From the NCBI RefSeq assembly GCF_001879105.1, contig NZ_MLCF01000071.1, forward strand, positions 1 through 49,999: DNA of 49,999 nucleotides, in the 5' to 3' direction. This stretch comes from Mangrovactinospora gilvigrisea (GTDB lineage Bacteria > Actinomycetota > Actinomycetes > Streptomycetales > Streptomycetaceae). Each line of letters starts with the position of its first letter. Within the stretch, counting starts at the first letter, position 1. The position numbers were made by a program, and so were the translations under genes. The notes under the pieces were generated by a model that ran no database searches, had not been told where the DNA came from, and saw only the letters and a list, made by a program, of their open reading frames with translations. Shown piece by piece: positions 9,480-20,401 of this stretch.

Positions 9480-9513
9480 GAAGTGGGTGTCGGCGGAACA
9501 AGCCGTCCACTTC
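9480..9513. promoter_or_regulatory. Inverted repeat GAAGTGG...CCACTTC before the tautomerase gene
   Basis: Seven-base perfect arms at 9480-9486 and 9507-9513 are separated by 20 bases, and the right arm touches the ribosome binding site AAGGAG (9514-9519). It could be an operator for the adjacent LysR protein or an mRNA hairpin controlling translation. Confidence 0.45.
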
Positions 9514-9526
9514 GAAGGAGCGAGCG

Positions 9527-9715
9527 ATGCCCATCGTCACCGTGCAGCAGGGCCCCCGGGACGTCGAGTCGAAGCGGGAGCTGGTCGCGCGGATCACCGA
9601 CGCGTTCGTGGACGCGTACAAGATCCCCGCGGACACCGTGCAGGTGTGGATCCAGGAGACGCCCACCGACAGCTTCGCCGTCGCGGGCCGCCTCGTCGCC
9701 GAGACGAAGCGCTGA
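9527..9715 (+). CDS. 4-oxalocrotonate tautomerase family protein
   Basis: A 62-residue protein, exactly the size of the small 4-OT subunit. The residue after Met is Pro, the catalytic general base once Met is removed (PIVTVQQGPR), and an Arg lies about ten residues on, as in 4-OT. The family forms hexamers and carries out keto-enol tautomerisation or related dehalogenase and hydratase reactions. AAGGAG lies seven bases before the ATG. It is followed 14 bases later by a drug exporter, so it may modify the compound exported or act in detoxification; the substrate is unknown. Confidence 0.88.
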   Translation: MPIVTVQQGPRDVESKRELVARITDAFVDAYKIPADTVQVWIQETPTDSFAVAGRLVAETKR

Positions 9716-9729
9716 GGGGGCGGGCAACC

Positions 9730-11196
9730 ATGGCAACCCTCTCTGTCGCCGAGACCGCCGAGACCGCCGAGACTGCCGAGACCGCCGGAACCGCCGGCGC
9801 CGCGCCGGCCGCCCTGCCGAGGATGACGTCGCGTCAGCGGCTCGTGCTCGTGCTGCTGCTGGGGTCGCAGTTCATGATCTCGGTGGACTTCTCCATCCTC
9901 AACGTCGCCCTCCCCGCCATCGGGCGGGGCCTGCACATGGCGACCGTGGACCTCCAGTGGGTCACCACCGCGATGATGCTGCCCTCGGCCGGCTTCGCGC
10001 TGCTCTTCGGGCGGCTCGGGGACCTGCTGGGCCGCCGCCGGATGCTGATCGTCGGGATGGCCCTGCTGGCGGCCGGCTCGCTGGTCGGCGGGATCGCCCA
10101 GGAGCCCGCGGTGCTGCTGGCCGCCCGGGTCGTGCAGGGCCTCGCCGCCGCCGCGGCGACGCCCGCGGCGCTGGCGCTGCTGACCGCGTCCATGCCCGAG
10201 GGGCCGCTGCGCGACCGCGCGCTCGGGCTCAACGGCACGGTGCTGGGCTCGGGTTTCGTCGTCGGCGCGCTGTGCGGCGGGCTGCTGACGGACCTGCTCT
10301 CCTGGCGGTGGGCCTTCTTCGTCAACATCCCGGTCGCGGCGGTGATCCTGGCCGCCGTCCCCGCGCTGGTCGCGGAGAGCCGGGGAGCCCGGGTGCGGCT
10401 GGACCTGCCCGGGGCGGCCACCGTCACCACCGGGCTGCTGGCCCTGGTCTTCGGGGTGACGTCGGCCGCGCAGTACGGCTGGGGCAGCCCGTGGACGCTG
10501 GTCGCGCTCGGCGCGGCGGTGGTCCTGCTGGCCGCGTTCTGGCTGATCGAGCTGCGCTCCGCCGCCCCGCTCGCCCCCGTCCGGGTGCTCGCCCGGCGGA
10601 CCGTCAAGTACGGCAACCTGGGCGGGCTGGTCACCTTCGCGATGGAGTCCGGCGTCTGCTTCCTGCTCACCCTCTACCTGCAGAAGGTGCTGGGGCAGAA
10701 CCCGATGGAGACCGGGCTGACCTTCTGCGGCCTGGGCGGGATGTGCATCGTCGGCGGGATGGTCGCGCCGCGGCTGATCGGGCGGTTCGGCAACCGGGCG
10801 GTGCTCGCCGGGGGGCTGGCGCTGCAGGCGGTGTCGACGGCGGCGCTGGCGCTGACCGGCTCGCACGGCGGGACGGGGGCGCTGCTGGTGCTGCTGGCCG
10901 CCTCCACCGCGGGCGGGTTCGGGCATGTGTCGGCGATCGTCGGCTACATGGTCACCGCGACCTCCGGCCTGCCGGCGGCCGAGCAGGGCCTGGCCACCGG
11001 GCTGGCGTCGATGACCCAGCAGGTCGGCGTCACGGTCGGCATCCCGGTGCTGAGCGCGGTGGCCACGGCGGCGGGCGCGGGGGCGTCCGGGCTGCACACC
11101 GCGCTGCTGGTGGACGCCGCCGTGGTGCTCGCCGGGTCCGCCGCGGTCGCGGTCGGGCTGGGGCGCGGCCGGCGGGCCCCGGTCAGCGCCGCGTAA
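9730..11196 (+). CDS. MFS drug exporter, DHA2 (14-TM, EmrB/QacA-like)
   Basis: Proton-driven multidrug efflux protein of 488 residues. [27 protein letters not shown] and [14 protein letters not shown] are motif A-type sequences of the DHA2 group, and [13 protein letters not shown] is the antiporter motif C region. Hydrophobic segments continue to the C-terminus (about 14 in all). The N-terminus holds a run of Glu-Thr-Ala repeats encoded by GAGACCGCC copies (9749-9800), likely a disordered tail. GAGGGGG precedes ATG 9730. The end overlaps the convergent pullulanase gene by 14 bases. Confidence 0.9.
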   Translation: MATLSVAETAETAETAETAGTAGAAPAALPRMTSRQRLVLVLLLGSQFMISVDFSILNVALPAIGRGLHMATVDLQWVTTAMMLPSAGFALLFGRLGDLLGRRRMLIVGMALLAAGSLVGGIAQEPAVLLAARVVQGLAAAAATPAALALLTASMPEGPLRDRALGLNGTVLGSGFVVGALCGGLLTDLLSWRWAFFVNIPVAAVILAAVPALVAESRGARVRLDLPGAATVTTGLLALVFGVTSAAQYGWGSPWTLVALGAAVVLLAAFWLIELRSAAPLAPVRVLARRTVKYGNLGGLVTFAMESGVCFLLTLYLQKVLGQNPMETGLTFCGLGGMCIVGGMVAPRLIGRFGNRAVLAGGLALQAVSTAALALTGSHGGTGALLVLLAASTAGGFGHVSAIVGYMVTATSGLPAAEQGLATGLASMTQQVGVTVGIPVLSAVATAAGAGASGLHTALLVDAAVVLAGSAAVAVGLGRGRRAPVSAA

Positions 11197-13882
11197 AGAC
11201 CGCCGCGGTGCGGGCCGGTACCGAGAAGGCGCCGACGGACGGGGTGAAGGCAGCGGCCTTCACCACCGGGTCGGCGCCTTCGGCCTGTCCGGGGTGGAGG
11301 CGGAAGCGGGCGCCGGCCGCCCCCGGGAGGACCTGGCGGACGGCCGCGGGACCGGCGTTGAGGACCACCACCAGGTCGGCGAGGCGGAAGGTGATGGCGC
11401 CGGGCAGCTCGGCGGCCGTCCCGGAGAGCGGGAACTCCAGCTGCTGCTGCACCTGTTCGGCGGTGGCCAGGTGGAAGGCGGGCTCGGCGGTGCGGATGCG
11501 CAGCAGGTCGCGGTAGGCGGCCGAGGCGGCGGCCATCACCTGCCAGGTCGGCTTCAGCCGGGGGTCGGCGAGCAGCGGCCGGGCGTAGGGCCAGCGGGAC
11601 TGGTTGTCGGCGGCCTGCGGCAGGCCCCGTCCGAAGCCGTTGGCGGCCGGGGAGGCCGTCCAGTGCACGGCGTTGAACCAGTCGCCGGAGTTGTAGGAGT
11701 TCTTGTCGAGGGACTTGGAGCGCAGCAGGTCGCTGCCGGCCAGCTGCAGCGCCGGGCCCTGCGAGAGGACGGCGGTGGCGAGCGCCACCACCTGCATCCG
11801 GGCCCGGTCCGCGGGGGAGGCGGCCTGCGGCAGCTTGTAGGCGAGGGCGTCGTAGAGCGCCTCGTTGTCGTGGCAGTCGACGTAGGCGAGCGCGTCGCCG
11901 GGGGCGGCGGCGTAGCCGGCCGGGGAGCCGTTGTAGTCGACGCCGGCGCCGGTGGTGCGGCGCCCCGAGGAATCGGTGAAGGCGTAGCCGGCCAGGTTGC
12001 CGGTGAGGCCCACCTTGATCAGGTCCTGGTAGTGCAGCAGCCGGGCCCGCTGCTCGTCCGCCGAGCCGTTGGACGTCGAGGAGTTGGGGTCGGTGAAGAG
12101 GCCGGAGCCGAAGCCCTGGATGCCGGGGTCGGCGTCGAAGGGGCTGCCGCCGCGCACCGCGTCCCGGGCCCGGTCGGAGAAGGTGGCGATGCCGGTGCCG
12201 GCCATGTGCGCCTGGGTGGCCTGGACGAAGCGGGCGTCGTTGCCGGCCGCTCCGAAGTTCCAGCCCTCGCCGTAGACGACGACCGCCTTGCCGTCGATGC
12301 CGTCCTTTTCGGGCGTCAGCGCGTCGAGGGCGGCCCGCACGGCGAGCAGGTTGGCCTTGGGGTGGAAGCCCATCAGGTCGAAGCGGAAGCCGTCGACCTT
12401 GTAGGCGCGGGCCCAGGTGACGACGGAGTCGACGACGAGCCGGCCCATCATGGCGTTCTCGGGGGCGGTGTCGGTGGGGGCGCCGGTGGCGTCCCCCGCG
12501 ATGCTGCCGTCGGCGAGCAGCCGGTGGTAGTAGCCGGGGACGATGCGGTCCAGCACGGACTTGGCGTCCTGGCCCGAGGCGTCGGTGTGGTTGTAGACGA
12601 CGTCCATCACGGCGCGCAGCCCGGCTCGGTTGAGCCCGGCGACCATGGCGCGGAACTCGCGGGTGCGGACGGGGCCGTCGGGGTCGGAGGAGTAGGAGCC
12701 CTCGGGGACGGTGTAGTGCCAGGGGTCGTAGCCCCAGTTGAAGGCGTCCCGGTCGGCGACGGCGGCGATCGCGGCCTGCTGCCGGTCGGAGTCGGGCGGG
12801 TAGGAGGCGAGATCGCCGGCGGGCTGCTGCTGCTCGGCGGGGAGTTCGGGGACGGAGGCGAAGTCGAAGGCCGGCTGGAGGTGGACATGGGTGGCGCCGG
12901 CCGCGGCGAGGGCGGCGAGGTGCCGCGTCCCGGCCGAGCCCTGGGCGGCGAACGCCGCATAGCCGCCGCGCAGTTCGGCGGGGACGGTGGCGTCCTCCGC
13001 CGAGTGGTCGCGGATGTGCAGCTCCTGGATCTGCGCGGAGCGCAGCGGGACGGCGGCCGGCTTGCGCAGCCCGTGCCAGCCGGGCGGTTGCAGGGCGGGG
13101 TCGTCCAGGTCGATCAGCAGGGAGCGCGCGGAGTCGGCGGTGAGGCCGAGGGAGTAGGGGTCGGTGACCCGGTTGGTGACCATCGCCCGGGTGCTCGGCG
13201 CCCAGACGGTGACGGCGTAGCGGTAGGGCTTGCCGCGCCAGCCGGCCGGTCCGGCGATCGACCAGATGCCGGTGGCGTCGTCACGGCGCATCGGCCGGTC
13301 GCTGCCGTCGAGTTCGAGGCGGACGTCGGCGGCGGTGGGCGCCCAGACGGCGAGGGCGGGCCGGCCGGCGGCGTCGAAGACCGGGCCGAGCGGGGTCGCG
13401 GCGGCGGCCTCGGCGTAGAGGTCGTCGAGGACCCCGGCGGTCTGGACGCCGGTGGCGGCGACGGCGGCGCCGGAGGCGTCCAGCGCCTCGGCGAGCAGCC
13501 CGCCGCGCAGCGCGTCGGGGGCCAGCGCACGGTCGCGGGGGTCGACGGTGAAGGCGGCACAGCCCTTGAGGTACGGGAAGCGCCGCAGCTGGGCGTCCGT
13601 CAGACCCGCCGCGTCGAGGGCGAGTCGGAGGACGGGGCCGCCGGTCAGGGAGCGCAGCCGGGTGCCGCCGGCGCCGGGGGAGACCTGCCAGGCGACGGTG
13701 CCGGCGTCGATCCACAGCGCGCGGGCGTGCGCCGGGTCGACGGGGGCCGGGTCGGAGGCCGAGGCGGTCCGGGCGGCGACGAGCGCCGCTCCGGTGGCGG
13801 CGGTCGCGGCGAGGAAGCGGCGGCGGCCCAGGTGTCTCGCGGGAGTCTGCACGGCGGGGACGGTAGTCCGGGTGCCGGGCAT
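11183..13882 (-). CDS. pulA: Tat-exported pullulanase-type debranching enzyme (GH13)
   Basis: Secreted enzyme of 899 residues that hydrolyses alpha-1,6 branch points of pullulan/amylopectin. The N-terminus has a twin-arginine signal ([19 protein letters not shown], residues ~19-37). Carbohydrate-binding N-terminal domains precede the catalytic barrel, which shows the pullulanase hallmark [20 protein letters not shown], the nucleophile in [10 protein letters not shown], the acid in [10 protein letters not shown] and the Asp in [15 protein letters not shown] 13882 is preferred over TTG 13888 because the initiator is ATG and a -10-like hexamer ends 8 bases before it; no Shine-Dalgarno is visible. 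It diverges from the alpha-amylase gene and shares its control region. Its last 14 bases overlap the convergent exporter gene. Confidence 0.9.
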   Translation of the reverse strand: MPGTRTTVPAVQTPARHLGRRRFLAATAATGAALVAARTASASDPAPVDPAHARALWIDAGTVAWQVSPGAGGTRLRSLTGGPVLRLALDAAGLTDAQLRRFPYLKGCAAFTVDPRDRALAPDALRGGLLAEALDASGAAVAATGVQTAGVLDDLYAEAAAATPLGPVFDAAGRPALAVWAPTAADVRLELDGSDRPMRRDDATGIWSIAGPAGWRGKPYRYAVTVWAPSTRAMVTNRVTDPYSLGLTADSARSLLIDLDDPALQPPGWHGLRKPAAVPLRSAQIQELHIRDHSAEDATVPAELRGGYAAFAAQGSAGTRHLAALAAAGATHVHLQPAFDFASVPELPAEQQQPAGDLASYPPDSDRQQAAIAAVADRDAFNWGYDPWHYTVPEGSYSSDPDGPVRTREFRAMVAGLNRAGLRAVMDVVYNHTDASGQDAKSVLDRIVPGYYHRLLADGSIAGDATGAPTDTAPENAMMGRLVVDSVVTWARAYKVDGFRFDLMGFHPKANLLAVRAALDALTPEKDGIDGKAVVVYGEGWNFGAAGNDARFVQATQAHMAGTGIATFSDRARDAVRGGSPFDADPGIQGFGSGLFTDPNSSTSNGSADEQRARLLHYQDLIKVGLTGNLAGYAFTDSSGRRTTGAGVDYNGSPAGYAAAPGDALAYVDCHDNEALYDALAYKLPQAASPADRARMQVVALATAVLSQGPALQLAGSDLLRSKSLDKNSYNSGDWFNAVHWTASPAANGFGRGLPQAADNQSRWPYARPLLADPRLKPTWQVMAAASAAYRDLLRIRTAEPAFHLATAEQVQQQLEFPLSGTAAELPGAITFRLADLVVVLNAGPAAVRQVLPGAAGARFRLHPGQAEGADPVVKAAAFTPSVGAFSVPARTAAVFTRR

Positions 13883-13884
13883 CA

Positions 13885-13919
13885 GCAAGAGATCTGCAAG
13901 AAGAAGAAAGAAATTTCAA
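13885..13919 (-). promoter_or_regulatory. Pullulanase promoter with overlapping GCAAG repeat operator
   Basis: On the minus strand TTGAAA (13919-13914), a 17-base spacer and CAGATC (13896-13891) form a plausible promoter whose start point would fall within a few bases of ATG 13882. The -10 is embedded in a direct repeat, GCAAG-N6-GCAAG on the plus strand (13885-13900). Such CTTGCA-type repeats are known in streptomycete amylase promoters as sites for maltose control, so MalR binding here is likely. Confidence 0.55.
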
Positions 13920-13927
13920 CACTGGGG

Positions 13928-13957
13928 TTGACGTGAACTCCTCAGCGCGACCAGGCT
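13928..13957 (+). promoter_or_regulatory. Candidate alpha-amylase promoter
   Basis: TTGACG (13928-13933), an 18-base spacer and CAGGCT (13952-13957) would start transcription near 13964, about 33 bases before the amylase ATG. The -10 is only a fair match. The GCAAG repeats at 13885-13900 lie about 28 bases upstream of the -35. Confidence 0.4.
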
Positions 13958-13996
13958 CCTGACGCGGAATCGGATCCGAGCAGAAAGCGAACCCTC

Positions 13997-15523
13997 ATGC
14001 ACAGAGCCGCACACCTGCGCAGACCGCTGATCGCCGCGGCGTCCGCCGCCGTCCTCGCCGGCGCCGGCCTGGCGCTGGCTCCGGCCGGCAGCGCCGCCGC
14101 CCCGGCCCACCGCGCGGCCCCGTCCGGCCACCGCGCGGCGCCAGCCGGCCACCGCGCCGCGCCCGCCGGGCAGCACGACGTCATCGCCAACCTCTTCGGC
14201 TGGAACTGGACGTCGGTAGCCTCCGAGTGCACCACCGTGCTCGGCCCGGCCGGCTACGGCGCCGTCCAGGTCTCGCCACCCGAGGAGTCCTTCGACGACA
14301 GCGCCGCCGGCCACCCCTGGTGGGACGTCTACCAGCCCGTCAGCTACCGCCTGGACAGCCGGTTCGGCACCGAGGCGCAGCTGAGGGCGATGGTCTCGGC
14401 GTGCCACGGCGCCGGGGTGAAGGTCTACGCCGACGCCGTGATCAACCACATGACCGGGCAGGGCAGCGCCACCGGCTACGCCGGCACCGCCACCACCGAC
14501 AAGTACACCTACCCCGGGCTCTACCAGAACGGCGACTTCCACCACTACCCGGGCGACTGCTCCAACTCCGACGACACCATCCACCAGGGCGACTACACCT
14601 CCAACGCGTACAACGTGCACAACTGCGAGCTGCTGGGCCTCTCCGACCTGCGGACCGAGTCGGACACGGTGCGCGCCACGATCGCCGGCTACCTCAACTC
14701 GCTGATCGCGGACGGGGTGGACGGCTTCCGGGTGGACGCCGCCAAGCACATCCCGGAGGCCGACCTGGCCGCCATCGAGTCCCGCCTGAACGGCGCGCCG
14801 TACATCTACCAGGAGATCTCCTACGGCGCCGGCGAGGCCGTGCAGCCGTCCGACTACTACGGCAGCGGCGACGTGCTGGACTTCCAGACCGGGGTCTACC
14901 TCAAGCAGAAGTTCCAGGGCAGCATCTCCGACCTGCAGACCTTCGGGGCGACCTGGGGCGGGATGAACCCGTCCGACAAGGCCGTGTCGTTCGTCGCCAA
15001 CCACGACACCGAGCGCAACGGCTCCACGCTGAGCTGGAAGGACGGCGCCACCGACGACCTGGCGACGCTCTTCCTGCTGGGCTGGGACTACGGCACCCCG
15101 CAGGTCTACTCCAGCTTCGCCTGGCAGAACAGCGACGACGCGCCGCCGGACAACGCGGACGGCACCGTCACCGCCACCGACTGCTCCTCCTCCGCCTGGT
15201 ACTGCATGGACCGCAGGACGTCTGTCACCGGCATGGTCGGCTTCCACAACGCCGTCAAGGGGGCGGCGGTGACGCACTGGCAGGCGCCGAGCGGCGACGT
15301 CATCGGCTTCGGGCGCGGCTCCGCCGGGTTCATGGCGCTCAACAACTCCGGCTCGGCCGCGACCGAGACCTTCTCCACCGGCCTCGCCGACGGCACCTAC
15401 TGCAACGTCGTCGACGACTGTGCCACCAAGGCCACGGTCTCCGGCGGATCGGCCACGCTGACCGTTCCGGCCAAGGGCGCGGTGGCCTTCGACACCGCGG
15501 GGCCGGCCGCAACGCGCCGGTAA
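13997..15523 (+). CDS. aml: Secreted alpha-amylase (GH13)
   Basis: Extracellular endo-acting amylase of 508 residues. A Sec signal peptide (residues 1 to ~35, hydrophobic LIAAASAAVLAGAGLALAPA, cleavage near GSAAA) is followed by three copies of a seven-residue HRAAP(S/A)G repeat (38-58) and then the catalytic domain starting at DVIANLFGWNW. Catalytic residues are D247 in DGFRVDAAKH, E273 in YIYQEIS and D337 in FVANHDTE. A C-terminal beta domain ends the protein; no starch-binding CBM20 domain is present. It feeds maltodextrins to the MalEFG importer encoded next. No strong Shine-Dalgarno precedes the ATG. Confidence 0.93.
   Translation: MHRAAHLRRPLIAAASAAVLAGAGLALAPAGSAAAPAHRAAPSGHRAAPAGHRAAPAGQHDVIANLFGWNWTSVASECTTVLGPAGYGAVQVSPPEESFDDSAAGHPWWDVYQPVSYRLDSRFGTEAQLRAMVSACHGAGVKVYADAVINHMTGQGSATGYAGTATTDKYTYPGLYQNGDFHHYPGDCSNSDDTIHQGDYTSNAYNVHNCELLGLSDLRTESDTVRATIAGYLNSLIADGVDGFRVDAAKHIPEADLAAIESRLNGAPYIYQEISYGAGEAVQPSDYYGSGDVLDFQTGVYLKQKFQGSISDLQTFGATWGGMNPSDKAVSFVANHDTERNGSTLSWKDGATDDLATLFLLGWDYGTPQVYSSFAWQNSDDAPPDNADGTVTATDCSSSAWYCMDRRTSVTGMVGFHNAVKGAAVTHWQAPSGDVIGFGRGSAGFMALNNSGSAATETFSTGLADGTYCNVVDDCATKATVSGGSATLTVPAKGAVAFDTAGPAATRR
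14108..14170 (+). repeat. Three 21-bp tandem repeats in the amylase N-terminus
   Basis: Three consecutive 21-base units encode HRAAPSG, HRAAPAG and HRAAPAG between the signal peptide and the mature enzyme. The bases differ slightly among copies while the residues are kept, so it is an older duplication or a selected linker. Confidence 0.8.
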
Positions 15524-15544
15524 CGGAAGGGACACAGAGGCGGC

Positions 15545-15586
15545 AACAGCCTTGCAAGCTCTTTCGAAAGAGCTTGCAAGGCTGTT
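15545..15586. promoter_or_regulatory. Perfect 42-bp palindrome before malE, likely MalR operator
   Basis: The 21 bases from 15545 (AACAGCCTTGCAAG...) are the exact reverse complement of the 21 bases ending at 15586. Two CTTGCAAG elements (15551-15558 and 15573-15580) flank a centre reading CTTTCGAAAG; a central CG is typical of LacI-family operators. A -10-like TACGTT (15586-15591) begins at its right edge, so a bound repressor would block malE transcription. It lies 21 bases after the amylase stop, so the same sequence could fold into an RNA hairpin that ends or attenuates the amylase transcript; no U-run follows. Confidence 0.75.
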
Positions 15587-15637
15587 ACGTTCCCGCTTGC
15601 CCACCGCTGTGCAACCCTCACCCGGAGGACGACGACC

Positions 15638-16930
15638 ATGAGACGCGCCCTGATCGCCGCGGCCACCCTCTCCGCCCTGGCCCTCACCGCCACCGCCTGC
15701 GGCAGCAGCGGCAGCGGCGCCGGATCCACCGCCGCCAAGAACCCCGGCCAGGTCTCCGGCACGATCACCTACTGGGACACCTCGGACGCCAAGAACGAGG
15801 CGCCCGCCTACAAGGCCCTCATCAAGCAGTTCGAGGCGAAGTACCCCAAGATCAAGGTGCAGTACCAGAACGTCGCCTTCGCCAGCGTGGAGGCGAAGTT
15901 CAAGTCCGCCGCCCAGAGCGGCAAGGGCGCCCCGGACGTGGTCCGCACCGACGTCGGGCTGATATCGGAGTACGCCTCCCTCGGCTACGCCCAGAAGCTG
16001 GACGGCACCGCCGCGCTCAGCGACAAGGGCGACTTCGCGCCGGGCGCCTGGGGCACCACCCAGTACAAGGGCGCCACCTACGGCATCCCGCAGGTCACCG
16101 ACACCCTGGGCCTGCTCTACAACAAGGCGCTGTTCAAGAAGGCCGGCATCGCCAAGCCGCCGACCACCTGGGACGCGTTCATCGCCGACGCCAAGCAGCT
16201 CAAGGCCAGGGCCGGCGTCGACGGCACCTACCTCAACCCCGACCCGTACTTCATGCTGCCCTTCCTCTTCGGCGAGGGCGCGGACCTGGCCGACCCGGCG
16301 AAGAAGCAGATCACCGTCAACTCGCCGGCCGCGGTGAAGGCCGCCACCACCGCCAAGAAGGTCGCCGACGAGGCCAGCGCGAAGATCGACTTCGCGAACT
16401 CGTACAACAACATGCAGGCGATGTTCAAGACCGGCAAGGTCGGCATGGTCATCCAGGGCCCGTGGTCCACCGCGGACGACTACAGCGGCTCCGCCTTCAC
16501 CGACAAGGCCAACCTCGGCATCGCCCCCGTCCCGGCCGGTTCCACCGGCAAGGGCCAGGCGCCCACCGGCGGCCACGACCTCGTCGTCTACGCGGGCTCC
16601 AAGCACCTGGACGCGTCCTACCTGTTCACCAAGTTCATGACGAGCTCGGCGAGCGAGGCGTTCATCGCCGAGAAGAACGGCACCCTTCCCGGCCGCACGT
16701 CCGCCTACACCCCCACCGTGCTGAAGCAGCCGAGCATCGCCGGCTTCCAGGCCGTGCTCCCCACGGCCCGGGCGCGCGTCGCGCTCCCGCAGGTCGGCAG
16801 CCTCTTCACGCCGCTGGGCCAGGACTACACCAAGATCCTCCAGGGCCAGGAGTCGCCGCAGGCCGGACTGGACCACTCCGCCGCCGAGTTCAAGAAGCTG
16901 CTCCCGAGCGACTTCACGATCGCCAAGTGA
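15638..16930 (+). CDS. malE: Maltodextrin-binding lipoprotein MalE
   Basis: Solute-binding lipoprotein of an ABC importer, 430 residues. The signal ends in a lipobox with the lipidated C21 (LTATAC), followed by a Gly/Ser linker and an SBP-bac family fold (GTITYWDTSDAKNEAPAYKALIKQFEAKYP; later WSTADDYSG and LPGRTSAYTPTVLKQP). GGAGG (15624-15628) precedes the ATG. Position after the amylase and before malF, malG and an alpha-glucosidase supports maltose/maltodextrin as the ligand. It begins the importer operon directly after the 42-bp palindrome. Confidence 0.93.
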   Translation: MRRALIAAATLSALALTATACGSSGSGAGSTAAKNPGQVSGTITYWDTSDAKNEAPAYKALIKQFEAKYPKIKVQYQNVAFASVEAKFKSAAQSGKGAPDVVRTDVGLISEYASLGYAQKLDGTAALSDKGDFAPGAWGTTQYKGATYGIPQVTDTLGLLYNKALFKKAGIAKPPTTWDAFIADAKQLKARAGVDGTYLNPDPYFMLPFLFGEGADLADPAKKQITVNSPAAVKAATTAKKVADEASAKIDFANSYNNMQAMFKTGKVGMVIQGPWSTADDYSGSAFTDKANLGIAPVPAGSTGKGQAPTGGHDLVVYAGSKHLDASYLFTKFMTSSASEAFIAEKNGTLPGRTSAYTPTVLKQPSIAGFQAVLPTARARVALPQVGSLFTPLGQDYTKILQGQESPQAGLDHSAAEFKKLLPSDFTIAK

Positions 16931-16951
16931 CCGCGGGGAGTTGAACGAGCC

Positions 16952-17878
16952 ATGCAACGCCTGAGGCGATCCTGGGAGCGGCACTGGTACGCCTGGGCGA
17001 TGGTCGGCCCGGTGGTCGTCGTCATCGCCGTCCTGGTGCTCTACCCCCTGCTCTACGGCCTCTTCCTGTCGTTCACCGACGCCAACGAGGCGAACGTCGC
17101 GAAGAACATCGGGGCCAACCACATCCCGGCGACGTTCCACCTGGTCGGCCTGCACAACTACTGGCAGGTGCTCTCCGGGGCCGACGGCCACTTCTACCCG
17201 CGGCTGGTCTGGACGATCGTCTGGACGGTCGGGTGCGTGGCCTTCACCTACGGCATCGGCGTCGGCCTGGCCGTTCTCCTCAACCGCCCGATCCGCGGCA
17301 AGATCTTCTACCGGCTGGCGCTGATCCTGCCGTGGGCCGTCCCCAACTTCATCGGGGTCTACGCCTGGCGGCTGATGCTCAACGGCCAGTACGGCGTCTT
17401 CAACCGGATCATCGGGCTGGTCGGCATCCCCGGCCAGGCGTGGCTGGACGGCGAGACCGCGCAGAAGGTCGCGGTCATCATCGTCAACGTCTGGCTGGGC
17501 GTGCCGTTCATGGTCGTGGCGCTGCTCGGCGGGCTGCAGTCCATCCCCGCCGAGCTGCACGAGGCCGGCGAGATGGACGGGGCCTCGCCGTGGCAGCGGT
17601 TCCGCAGCATCACGCTGCCGTCGCTGCGGCCCGTCAGCTCGACGGTGATCCTGCTCGGCACCATCTGGACGTTCAACATGTTCAACGTGATCTACCTGCT
17701 GCTCGGCCAGAACACCACCGGCAGCACCGACATCCTCGTCACCTACGGCTACAACCTGGTCTTCAACGGGGTGGCGAACTACTCGATGGGCTCCACCTAC
17801 GGCATCGTGGTGCTGCTCATCCTGCTGGGGTTCTCGATCTTCTACGGCCGCCGTCAGCTGAAGGAGGAGCAGCTGTGA
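16952..17878 (+). CDS. malF: Maltodextrin ABC importer permease MalF
   Basis: Membrane subunit of the importer, 308 residues with six predicted membrane segments (first WAMVGPVVVVIAVLVLYPLLYG). The EAA loop that contacts the ATPase is ELHEAGEMDGASPWQRFRSITLPSLRP. It lacks the large periplasmic loop of the E. coli MalF, as is usual in Gram-positives. GGGGAG lies upstream of the ATG, and its stop overlaps the malG start by four bases. Confidence 0.92.
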   Translation: MQRLRRSWERHWYAWAMVGPVVVVIAVLVLYPLLYGLFLSFTDANEANVAKNIGANHIPATFHLVGLHNYWQVLSGADGHFYPRLVWTIVWTVGCVAFTYGIGVGLAVLLNRPIRGKIFYRLALILPWAVPNFIGVYAWRLMLNGQYGVFNRIIGLVGIPGQAWLDGETAQKVAVIIVNVWLGVPFMVVALLGGLQSIPAELHEAGEMDGASPWQRFRSITLPSLRPVSSTVILLGTIWTFNMFNVIYLLLGQNTTGSTDILVTYGYNLVFNGVANYSMGSTYGIVVLLILLGFSIFYGRRQLKEEQL

Positions 17879-18720
17879 CCGCACGCAAGCGTTCCCGCAA
17901 CTCGCGCGGCCCCGGCGCGAGCGCCGCCCTCCATCTGACGCTGGCGGTGGCGAGCCTGTGCGCCGTCTTCCCGGTGCTGTGGCTGCTCTACCTCTCCTTC
18001 GGCCCCTCCGGGGCGTGGGCCAGCCCCGGGCAGGTGCTCTCGCACGGCACCCTGGGCAACTACGCGGACGTGCTGTTCCGCTCCGACTTCCCCAAGTGGT
18101 TCCTCAACACCGTGATCATCGCGGGCGGGACGACGGCGGTCGGCGTCTTCCTCGCCGCCACCACCGGCTACGCCGTCTCGCGGATGCGCTTCCCCGGGCG
18201 CCGGCCGCTGATGTGGTCCTTCCTCATCACCCAGATGTTCCCGATGATCGTGCTCATCGTGCCGCTCTACCGGCTGATGACCGACCTCGGGCTGCTGGAC
18301 AGCTTCCCCGGCATGATCCTCGTCTACAGCACCATCTCGGTGCCGTTCTGCGCCTGGATGCTCAAGGGGTACTTCGACACCATCCCGGTCAGCCTCGACG
18401 AGGCCGGGCAGATGGACGGGCTCACCCCGTTCGGCACCTTCTACCGGATCGTGCTGCCGCTGGCCCGCCCCGGCCTCGCCGTCACCGCGTTCTTCAACTT
18501 CATGACGGCCTGGGCCGAGGTCGCCTACGCCTCGCAGTTCCTCTCCGCCGACCACTTCACCCTCGCCGTCGGCATCGGCACCTTCGCCGAGGCGCAGCGC
18601 CCCGACTGGGCGCTGATGACCGCCGCCGCCGTGATCATCACCATCCCCGCCGCCGTGGTCTACCTCCTCGTCCAGCGGCACATGGTCTCCGGCCTGGTGG
18701 CCGGCGGCACCAAGTCCTGA
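17875..18720 (+). CDS. malG: Maltodextrin ABC importer permease MalG
   Basis: Second permease subunit, 281 residues, starting at a GTG that overlaps the malF stop (GTGA) with AAGGAGG upstream. Six hydrophobic segments are seen, beginning with LHLTLAVASLCAVFPVLWLLYLSF. The EAA loop is SLDEAGQMDGLTPFGTFYRIVLPLARPG. No malK-type ATPase gene is present in the window; streptomycetes use the shared ATPase MsiK with MalEFG, which I infer here too. Confidence 0.92.
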   Translation: MTARKRSRNSRGPGASAALHLTLAVASLCAVFPVLWLLYLSFGPSGAWASPGQVLSHGTLGNYADVLFRSDFPKWFLNTVIIAGGTTAVGVFLAATTGYAVSRMRFPGRRPLMWSFLITQMFPMIVLIVPLYRLMTDLGLLDSFPGMILVYSTISVPFCAWMLKGYFDTIPVSLDEAGQMDGLTPFGTFYRIVLPLARPGLAVTAFFNFMTAWAEVAYASQFLSADHFTLAVGIGTFAEAQRPDWALMTAAAVIITIPAAVVYLLVQRHMVSGLVAGGTKS

Positions 18721-18759
18721 TCCCCGACCGACGTGCGACACGAACAAGGAAGCAGCTCC

Positions 18760-20400
<1,641 letters not shown>

Positions 20401-20401
20401 G

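Noticed and set aside
13883..13888. TTG 13888 as the pullulanase start
   Set aside because: Adds only two residues and lies inside the operator-like repeat; ATG 13882 is a better initiator.
13916..17884. Long open frame opposite amylase, malE and malF
   Set aside because: Antisense shadow of clearly identified GH13 and transporter genes; its translation is low-complexity Gly/Val/Arg/Asp-rich without motifs.
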